This document shows positions 1 to 5,151 of a DNA stretch of 5,151 bases, piece by piece. Origin of the DNA: W0P28-013 sp963621145 (GTDB lineage Bacteria; Bacteroidota; Bacteroidia; Bacteroidales; Paludibacteraceae); NCBI GenBank assembly GCA_963621145.1, contig CAVFDI010000088.1:1-5151 (forward strand), in the 5' to 3' direction. The notes under the pieces are model-generated. The model was given only the letters and a program-made list of their open reading frames with translations. It did no database searches and was not told the DNA's origin. The position numbers and the translations under genes are program-made. Numbering within the stretch: position 1 is the stretch's first letter; each line of letters opens with the position of its first letter.

Positions 1-233
1 ATAACACCATTTGTGAGGCACTCAACAACCGATGTGTCGCTCGATTCCCAAGTAACAACAGCGCTGACGCCCGAAGGTGCAAGAATTGCGTTCAAACGAA
101 CAGTGTCGTAAGGCTCAATACCGATAGAGGTTGGGCTAACGGTGATACCCGTCAAAACTTTTACTTCTTCTTTGTTGCAACTTGCAAAAACGCAAGCCAA
201 TGCAACGATGCTCAAGAACAAGGTCTTTTTCAT
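1..233 (-). CDS. Surface lipoprotein with bacterial Ig-like (Big_2-type) domain, N-terminal part only
   Basis: I translated this from the minus strand, starting at the ATG at 233-231; 77 codons are readable before the window edge, with no stop, so the C-terminal part is missing. Residues 1-18 form a lipoprotein signal peptide (MKK, hydrophobic stretch, FAS) and Cys19 is the probable lipidated residue. Directly after it comes N-K-E-E, which fits the K-(D/E)2-type lipoprotein export signal known from Bacteroidota, so surface display is likely. Residues about 28-77 look like a Big_2 Ig-like fold: T-G-I-T-V-S-P-T near the start, a D-T-V-R-L-N strand, and the W-E-S-S-D-T-S-V-V motif around residues 62-70. 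The start is supported by an AAAGGAG site 7 bases upstream. The gene lies 53 bases after the susD-like stop and is probably in the same operon. It may be a SusE/F-like surface-binding protein, or the Ig module may precede an enzyme domain outside the window. The lipoprotein and Ig calls are fairly firm; the function is open. Confidence 0.85.
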   Translation of the reverse strand, partial: MKKTLFLSIVALACVFASCNKEEVKVLTGITVSPTSIGIEPYDTVRLNAILAPSGVSAVVTWESSDTSVVECLTNGV

Positions 234-286
234 CTTTTTTCTCCTTTGTTAAATGATTATGATTTGAAAAATTAAAATGGCATTTT
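234..286 (-). other. Intergenic spacer between susD-like gene and Ig-domain lipoprotein gene
   Basis: This is a 53-base AT-rich gap. It contains the ribosome binding site and the leader motif CATTTAACAAAGGAGAAA (255-238), which closely resembles the one before the susD-like gene. I see no stable hairpin with a T-run that would end transcription, and no good match to the Bacteroidota -33/-7 promoter (TTTG and TAnnTTTG). Read-through from susD into the lipoprotein gene is therefore the simplest reading. Confidence 0.6.
241..247 (-). promoter_or_regulatory. Ribosome binding site of the Ig-domain lipoprotein gene
   Basis: On the minus strand the sequence reads AAAGGAG, followed by 7 A-rich bases and then the ATG at 233. 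This is a close Shine-Dalgarno match at standard spacing and it fixes the start of the downstream lipoprotein gene. Confidence 0.75.
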
Positions 287-1822
287 TTATTCGCCCACGT
301 GTGGGTTGTAACTCGTCTCGCTACTTGGCAGCTCGAAGGTGAAACGATAGTCGGTGTACGACAGCTCTTCGTCGGAGCGCAGGTGGTTACCGCCAAGTTC
401 AACTGCGTGAGTAAGGCGGCGCAGGGTTTGCAAGCCGTAGCCTTCGCCCCACATCTCTACACGCCAGTTCAGACCGATGGCCTCGAGCAGGCTGCCAGCG
501 TCGGTGAGACCAGCCAAATAGTTTGCATATTCTGTTTGTGCAGCCGCTGCAGTGTCGACACGCTGATCGAGAATGGCTTTCAAGTAATTTCTCGAAGCAT
601 CAATGTCGGGTGTATTTTGGCTTGCTGCAGCCTCGGCAGCAATCAGGTAAACCGATTCTATGCGCATAAATACATTGTCGTTCAGCCAATCGCGGTCGAG
701 ATCGGTCGATGACGTAGCGTCTTTGTAGTTCACACTGTAGAATTTACGAATTGGGCGACCTTTTTCGTCGAACCAGTATTGGCGAGCATCCCAAGTTGGA
801 ATGGCGGCTTTCAGTTTAGCATCGATACATTTGGCATCGCCAGCCCAAGCGTAGCTGTAGGTGTAGATGTCGACTTGTCCGAAGAACGAAGCCAAACCTG
901 TGGTGTTGTCGATGGTTACATTTTCACCCCACATCCACGAGGCTTCTTCAACATCGCCAAAGCCCGAAGTGAGCAGACGACTTTGTGGCAAAATGGTGTA
1001 CTTACCGCGATCGATAACCTGTTGCGCATATTTCAGAGCGTTTTCGTATTCGCCTTTGTTCAGATAGAGATAGGCCAACAGAGCGCGAGCTACATCTTGA
1101 TCCATTCTCAGTTTCGACGAACGCGAAACTACGTTACCCTCGAATAACGACATGTATTCAACGGCATTCGACAAGTCCTGTTCAGCACGATTGTAAACCT
1201 CGGCAGCCGTCGAGCGTGGATTACCAGCGGTGTTGTTGTTGGCAATGTCGTCCTCGGTGTAGATTATTACAGAGAGTTGCGTTTCGAGGTCTATTTGGTC
1301 GACTGTTTCGCAGAAGAAGCGTTGCAATCCTGCGTAGCAGAAACCACGTATAGCTAATGCTTCGCCGTAGTAGTAACCATTTATGATTTCATTCTCGGTA
1401 TAGTCGGTCTGTTTTTTACCAGCCTCAATTTCTGGCACACCCTGTTGGTCGAGCGCGTTGATGATAAGGTTCGACAAGCGAATCATATCGTAATAGTAGG
1501 TCCAGATGTAACTTTTGCGATACGAATATCCCAATCCAAGTTCGTCAGTTTGAAACCAACCATAACTTGCCGACGACATGGCCATATCGCCACAAGCAAG
1601 GTCGCCATACATATCGATGGAGCGTTGACCAAATTCGTCATGATTACTGCCATACTCGTACAGTTTAGAATAGACACCAATGAGCGAGCCGTCGATGGTG
1701 TTGTCTTGCTGCACATATTGGTCTTCGAATAGTGTTCCGCCCGAATAGTAGCGTGTCAGATAGTTTTCGGAGCAAGAAGCTAGCAAGAGGGCTAGTATTG
1801 TAAGGCTAAAAATGCGTTTCAT
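287..1822 (-). CDS. SusD/RagB-family outer-membrane nutrient-binding lipoprotein
   Basis: This 511-residue protein is within the usual length range of SusD/RagB proteins (about 450-650). It is an extracellular, mostly helical lipoprotein that binds the ligand and caps its partner SusC barrel. Residues 1-16 are a lipoprotein signal peptide ending L-L-A-S, with Cys17 as the lipid site. Family-typical segments are visible: the early segment with G-S-L-I-G-V-Y (about 45-51); the helix G-E-A-L-A-I-R-G-F-C-Y (153-163); a TPR-like repeat, V-A-R-A-L-L-A-Y-L-Y-L-N-K-G-E-Y (244-259), continuing to about 278; the helix M-R-I-E-S-V-Y-L-I-A-A-E-A (386-398); and the C-terminal motif W-R-V-E-M-W-G-E-G (453-461), with L-R-R-L at 467-470. 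The end, F-E-L-P-S-S-E-T-S-Y-N-P, matches the usual family ending. The start is set by an AGGAG site and by the signal peptide. The gene begins 27 bases after the susC-like stop, so the two are almost certainly co-transcribed. The ligand cannot be inferred; both glycan-binding (SusD) and peptide-binding (RagB) relatives exist. Confidence 0.96.
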   Translation of the reverse strand: MKRIFSLTILALLLASCSENYLTRYYSGGTLFEDQYVQQDNTIDGSLIGVYSKLYEYGSNHDEFGQRSIDMYGDLACGDMAMSSASYGWFQTDELGLGYSYRKSYIWTYYYDMIRLSNLIINALDQQGVPEIEAGKKQTDYTENEIINGYYYGEALAIRGFCYAGLQRFFCETVDQIDLETQLSVIIYTEDDIANNNTAGNPRSTAAEVYNRAEQDLSNAVEYMSLFEGNVVSRSSKLRMDQDVARALLAYLYLNKGEYENALKYAQQVIDRGKYTILPQSRLLTSGFGDVEEASWMWGENVTIDNTTGLASFFGQVDIYTYSYAWAGDAKCIDAKLKAAIPTWDARQYWFDEKGRPIRKFYSVNYKDATSSTDLDRDWLNDNVFMRIESVYLIAAEAAASQNTPDIDASRNYLKAILDQRVDTAAAAQTEYANYLAGLTDAGSLLEAIGLNWRVEMWGEGYGLQTLRRLTHAVELGGNHLRSDEELSYTDYRFTFELPSSETSYNPHVGE

Positions 1823-1832
1823 AATTTTATTT

Positions 1833-1840
1833 CTCCTTTT
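1833..1840 (-). promoter_or_regulatory. Ribosome binding site of the susD-like gene
   Basis: The minus strand reads AAAAGGAG, with AGGAG at 1837-1833 and 10 A/T-rich bases before the ATG at 1822. It lies in the 27-base gap after the susC-like stop codon, so the susD-like gene has its own translation start rather than depending on overlap coupling. The site sits inside the CATTTA-containing leader motif (1848-1829) shared with the next gene. Confidence 0.7.
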
Positions 1841-1849
1841 GCTAAATGG

Positions 1850-4800
1850 TTAGAATTGAATTTTGATACCGCCCATAATGGTCGACAGCGGCGTGTATTG
1901 CCACGAGTCGGTGGTGCCAGTGTACGAAGCCATTGGGTTGTAGCCACGGCGTGCCGATGCTACGAATAGATTGTCGGCCGATACCCAAATTTTCAGCACA
2001 TTCATCTTAATCTTCTCAGTCCATTTCTTAGGGAATGTGTATCCAAGTTGAACATTGCTTAGCGAGAAGAACGAGTTGCTTGTGAGGAAGCGCGTCGATG
2101 CCGCATTGGTGTATGTGTCGGCGTAGTTCGACAAGCGTGGAATGTCGGTATCCCTATTGTTTTCGGTCCAAGCATTGCGCATATCGGTGTGCCAGTTTAC
2201 CGAGCCAACACGGTCGTTGTTCATCAACGAAGCATAGGTGTTGTCGTAGCCATAGCCGCCAATGCGATAGAGGAATGTGGCAGAAAGGCTTACGCCATAA
2301 ACATCAAGATCGAATGCTATACCGCCATCGAGAATTGGCGACGATGTTTTGCCTACGTAGTTGCTACCAGCCACATTGTAGTCGGTGGTTATGGTGTCGC
2401 GAATGTTTGCGTCTGGGTGATCGTGTTTGTAGTCGAAGACGCTTGCAATGTAGTTGTTGCCACTTTCAATTTGGTCGGCACTCGACGTACCAAATGTACC
2501 TTTGTCGGCATCGTAGTAAGCGCGATATTGTGCTTCGCCAGTTTCGCGGTCGACGCCAACATATTCTACCATGTACCAGTCGTATAGGTCGTGTCCTTTT
2601 GCCATCGAGCCGTTCATAACCATGCGCACAGCCTTGCCACTTTCGTCGTAGTAGTCGATAGGCATTTCTTCCATGCGGTTGGTGTTGTGGCTACCATTCA
2701 AGCGGATATCCAATTTCACATTACGCGTATCAACGGCATGAGCAGTCAATTGGAATTCAACACCTTGGTTCGATAGTTTACCATCGTTCACGTAGTAGTA
2801 GCTATAGCCCAGCGAAGGAGCTACGTAGCGTGGGAACAGCAGGTTCGAAGTCTTTTTGTAGTAGTAGTCTACTTCACCCGTCAAATATTTGGTAATTTCG
2901 AACTCTAAACCTACATCGACAGTGGAGGTGCGCTCCCATGTCAGGTCGGGATTGCCTTTGTACGACCAAATGTATGCCACTTGGTCGTCGACGTTTTCAA
3001 CCGAATATTGGTCGGTGTAGAGGAACGAGCCAATCTCTTGGTTACCAAGCATACCCCAACTGGCACGCAGTTTCAAGTTGCGCAGCCAATCGCGCGAGTC
3101 GCTCATGAACTCCTCGTTTGTGATGACCCATGCAGCACCAACCGACCCGAAGTGTCCCCAACGGTGACCTTTTGCAAAGCGCGAGCTACCATCTGCGCGA
3201 TAGCTACCATTGATAAAGTAGCGCTCGGCGTAGTTGTAGTTGGCTGTAGCAAGATAGCTCTCCATCGAAGTCTCGGTGGTGTAACCGCTCATCGACGACA
3301 TCTGAATGGCGTTGCTCCACTCCAAATTGTCTGGCAGAGCCAAGTAGTTTTTGCTACCATACATAATGCTTTGGCGAACGAATTGTGTTTCGTGACCAGC
3401 CAACACGCGAATGCTGTGATCGTTTATCTGTTTGTTGTATTCCAACAATTGGTTTGCAGTGAGTCCCAAGTAGTTGACTTGTTGTTTTGCCAAACGACCT
3501 ACGCCAGCAGCATCACCGTAATAAGGGTTAGTCAACTCCGAAGCATTTTGTCCAACGTATGTAAGACCAACATTGGCGGTGAGTTTCAAATCTTTGTAGA
3601 ATTGTACCTCCAACATACCAGTGGTTTGCAATTGATGCGTAATGGTTTTCTGTTTGTCGAGTTGCAGTGCACCAGCAGGGTTAATGCCGCTACCAAACAG
3701 ACGACCTTCGCCTTCGTTCATACCATAATCGTATGCATTCAGACCCGTTTTCGAATCTTTTTTTATTGTTCCATCGGCATTGCGCTCGAACACTGGATAG
3801 ATGGCAGGAATACAGTTCACATAATAGAAACCATTGTTCATTGTGCCATCGCCACTTTGACCTGGGTCGTTCAGCTCGGAATACGAATAGTTCATATTCA
3901 AATTGCCTTTCAACCATTTTTTTGCTTGGTGCGAGATGTTCGAGCGTACCGAGAAACGATTGAAATCAGAACCGATGTAGTAGCCTTCGTCCTTCAAATA
4001 GCCAAACGATGTGTAGTAGGTTGTTTTGTCGGAACCACCGCTAATTTTTACTGTAGCTTCGGCCTTTTGTCCTACACGAAAAATATTGTCTTTCCACGAC
4101 TCCATATTTTCGTAACCAGCTTTGCGCGAAATGCCATCGGCCAGCGACGGACTAATTGAGCCATCGGCAGCGTATGGGTTGACTAGGAGGTTGCCCGACA
4201 TGTTCCAAATGTTGTATGCCGTTGGAATACCTTTGTCGCTGAACAGATTGTTGTTTGCCATACGCACTGCATTTTCTTGAGTCATGTTTTTGGCATATCT
4301 GTAGTTGTTGTACAGGCTCTGCCAGCTCATGGTCAGATATTCTTCAGGCGTTGAGATTACGTCGTACATAGGTAGCAGACGCATGTTACCACCATATTTT
4401 ACATCTACATCAATTTTTGCCTCGCTGCCAGCAGTACCAGTTTTGGTAGTGATCAAAATAACGCCATTGGCACCGCGCGAACCATAAAGCGAAGTAGCCG
4501 TAGCATCTTTCAAAACTGTGGTCGAAGCAATATCGCTTGGGTCGATACCCGAAATGTCGCCATCGAAAGGCACACCATCTACCACATAGAGAGGCGTCGA
4601 CGAAGCATTTACAGAACCCATGCCGCGCACCACAATAGTAGCGCTTGTACCAGGTTGACCGCTAGAGTTTACCACGCGCACGCCAGCAACTTCGCCAGCC
4701 AATGCTTTCGAAACCTCGGTAGAGTTTTTCTTCTCTATCTTTTCCGAATTAACCACGGTAGCCGAGCCAGTAAATGATTTTTTGGTTGAAGTACCGTAAG

Positions 4801-5110
4801 CCACGGTAATAACCTCGTCAATCATCTGGGCATCTTCCTCCAAATGAATGGTCATGCCATTTTTGGCAGCCACCTCTTGAGTTTTCATGCCGATGTACGA
4901 AACCACCAAAATGTCGCCATCAGAAGTCGACAGTTCAAATGTACCATCGATGTCGGTAATGGTACCGTTGGTCGTTCCTTTCACCATGATGGATGCGCCT
5001 ATCACAGGCTCATCACCTTCGCCCGACACTACCGTGCCCTTCACATTGGCCAATGCAAGACCAGCGCCAAGGGTCAAAAATGCGGTGAGCAATAGCGTAA
5101 ATTTTCTCAT
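1850..5110 (-). CDS. SusC/RagA-family TonB-linked outer-membrane transporter
   Basis: This complete 1086-residue protein is typical in length for the family (about 900-1150). It is an outer-membrane beta-barrel that imports ligand captured by its SusD partner, powered by TonB-ExbBD. Residues 1-21 are a signal peptide, likely cut after A-L-A. Residues about 23-92 are a carboxypeptidase-D-like regulatory domain (V-K-G-T-V-V, E-P-V-I-G-A-S, D-I-D-G-T-F). The TonB box region is I-D-E-V-I-T-V-A-Y-G-T (97-107), followed by the plug (about 108-225). The plug holds the SusC/RagA signature (about 179-223), including V-L-K-D-A-T-A-T-S-L-Y-G-S-R-G-A-N-G-V. The barrel carries family motifs such as Y-R-A-D-G-S-S-R-F (637-645), W-G-M-L-G-N (685-690), G-N-P-D-L-T-W-E (719-726) and A-D-N-L-F (1045-1049), and ends in Phe, as outer-membrane barrels often do. 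There is no N-terminal secretin-like (STN) signalling domain, so direct signalling to an anti-sigma factor is unlikely. The signal peptide fixes the start; no in-frame ATG or GTG lies upstream within the window, although the frame stays open to the edge. The substrate is unknown. Confidence 0.97.
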   Translation of the reverse strand: MRKFTLLLTAFLTLGAGLALANVKGTVVSGEGDEPVIGASIMVKGTTNGTITDIDGTFELSTSDGDILVVSYIGMKTQEVAAKNGMTIHLEEDAQMIDEVITVAYGTSTKKSFTGSATVVNSEKIEKKNSTEVSKALAGEVAGVRVVNSSGQPGTSATIVVRGMGSVNASSTPLYVVDGVPFDGDISGIDPSDIASTTVLKDATATSLYGSRGANGVILITTKTGTAGSEAKIDVDVKYGGNMRLLPMYDVISTPEEYLTMSWQSLYNNYRYAKNMTQENAVRMANNNLFSDKGIPTAYNIWNMSGNLLVNPYAADGSISPSLADGISRKAGYENMESWKDNIFRVGQKAEATVKISGGSDKTTYYTSFGYLKDEGYYIGSDFNRFSVRSNISHQAKKWLKGNLNMNYSYSELNDPGQSGDGTMNNGFYYVNCIPAIYPVFERNADGTIKKDSKTGLNAYDYGMNEGEGRLFGSGINPAGALQLDKQKTITHQLQTTGMLEVQFYKDLKLTANVGLTYVGQNASELTNPYYGDAAGVGRLAKQQVNYLGLTANQLLEYNKQINDHSIRVLAGHETQFVRQSIMYGSKNYLALPDNLEWSNAIQMSSMSGYTTETSMESYLATANYNYAERYFINGSYRADGSSRFAKGHRWGHFGSVGAAWVITNEEFMSDSRDWLRNLKLRASWGMLGNQEIGSFLYTDQYSVENVDDQVAYIWSYKGNPDLTWERTSTVDVGLEFEITKYLTGEVDYYYKKTSNLLFPRYVAPSLGYSYYYVNDGKLSNQGVEFQLTAHAVDTRNVKLDIRLNGSHNTNRMEEMPIDYYDESGKAVRMVMNGSMAKGHDLYDWYMVEYVGVDRETGEAQYRAYYDADKGTFGTSSADQIESGNNYIASVFDYKHDHPDANIRDTITTDYNVAGSNYVGKTSSPILDGGIAFDLDVYGVSLSATFLYRIGGYGYDNTYASLMNNDRVGSVNWHTDMRNAWTENNRDTDIPRLSNYADTYTNAASTRFLTSNSFFSLSNVQLGYTFPKKWTEKIKMNVLKIWVSADNLFVASARRGYNPMASYTGTTDSWQYTPLSTIMGGIKIQF

Positions 5111-5151
5111 CTTTGTTTTGTAGATAAATGTTATAAAAATAGTGTGTAAAC
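5111..5151 (-). promoter_or_regulatory. A-rich leader upstream of susC-like gene, possible promoter end
   Basis: These 41 bases precede the susC-like ATG and are strongly AT-rich. No Shine-Dalgarno sequence is present: the bases just before the start read CAAAACAAAG, the A-rich, SD-free type common in Bacteroidota. A CATTTA element (5130-5125) recalls the leaders of the two downstream genes. TATTTTTA at 5141-5134 resembles the Bacteroidota -7 element TAnnTTTG except for its last base. The -33 region would lie outside the window, so the promoter call is only tentative. Confidence 0.35.

Larger units (their letters stand above)
1..5110 (-). other. Probable susCD-type uptake operon (three co-directional genes)
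   Basis: Three genes run in the same direction with gaps of 27 and 53 bases and no visible terminator between them. The order SusC-like transporter, SusD-like lipoprotein, then a further surface lipoprotein is the standard order of polysaccharide-utilisation and related uptake loci. The operon continues past position 1. Whether genes also lie upstream of the transporter cannot be seen. No glycoside hydrolase, peptidase, hybrid two-component regulator or sigma/anti-sigma pair is inside the window. Confidence 0.8.

Noticed and set aside
274..287. Inverted repeat AAAATG-G-CATTTT just after the susD-like stop, as a possible terminator
   Set aside because: The arms are separated by only one base, so no proper loop can form, and the stem is A/T-rich. 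With a realistic loop only about three weak pairs remain, so it is unlikely to end transcription.
136..402. Minus-strand 88-codon frame spanning the end of the susD-like gene and the start of the lipoprotein gene
   Set aside because: It is out of frame with both supported genes and crosses both the SusD C-terminus and the lipoprotein signal peptide; its sequence looks like no known protein.
299..712. Plus-strand open frame of 137 codons antisense to the 3' end of the susD-like gene
   Set aside because: It overlaps the conserved SusD C-terminal region in antisense, has no family resemblance, and has low-complexity composition typical of shadow frames.
2981..4159. A long plus-strand open frame (392 codons) inside the susC-like gene
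   Set aside because: It is entirely antisense to a well-supported transporter gene. Its translation is Val/Ile/Thr-rich with no recognisable domain or signal, and no ribosome binding site was evident. It is a by-product of codon use on the other strand.
1850..5110. Possible frameshift or phase-variable site in the transporter gene
   Set aside because: The reading frame is continuous from signal peptide to terminal Phe, with family motifs in order. I saw no long homopolymer, simple-sequence tract or flanking inverted repeat; the short TAG-repeat stretches only encode Tyr runs.
5131..5141. TATTTTTATAA upstream of susC-like gene as a definite -7 promoter element
   Set aside because: It differs from TAnnTTTG at the last base and the -33 region is outside the window, so it is mentioned only as tentative in the leader entry.

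Overview
The window is a fragment of a Bacteroidota (most likely Bacteroidales) nutrient-uptake operon. All recognisable genes lie on the minus strand, so transcription runs from the high-coordinate end (about 5110) toward position 1. The assignment rests on three things: an adjacent SusC-type TonB-dependent transporter and SusD-type lipoprotein, a combination essentially confined to this phylum; lipoprotein signal peptides on the two downstream genes, one followed by the acidic surface-export signal known from Bacteroidota; and A-rich leaders in front of the genes.

Layout in transcription order: (1) 5111-5151, an AT-rich leader, probably containing the end of the promoter region; (2) 5110-1850, a complete 1086-residue SusC/RagA-family outer-membrane transporter with signal peptide, carboxypeptidase-D-like N-terminal extension, TonB box, plug and beta-barrel; (3) a 27-base gap with a clear ribosome binding site; (4) 1822-287, a complete 511-residue SusD/RagB-family surface lipoprotein; (5) a 53-base gap with a second clear ribosome binding site; (6) 233 to the window edge, the first 77 codons of a lipoprotein with a bacterial Ig-like (Big_2-type) domain, cut off by the window end.

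Together these should form an outer-membrane uptake unit. The SusD protein captures a ligand on the cell surface and acts as a lid on the SusC barrel. The barrel is energised by TonB-ExbBD and moves the ligand to the periplasm. The third gene occupies the place where such operons usually encode a surface-binding lipoprotein (SusE/F-like) or an Ig-domain surface enzyme. No enzyme or regulator gene lies inside the window, so the substrate (glycan, oligopeptide or other) cannot be read from it.

I saw no RNA gene, CRISPR array, mobile element or convincing terminator, and no clearly undescribed system. The most notable points are a leader element repeated with small changes in front of the genes, the truncated Ig-domain lipoprotein, and the contrast between strong ribosome binding sites on the lipoprotein genes and none on susC.
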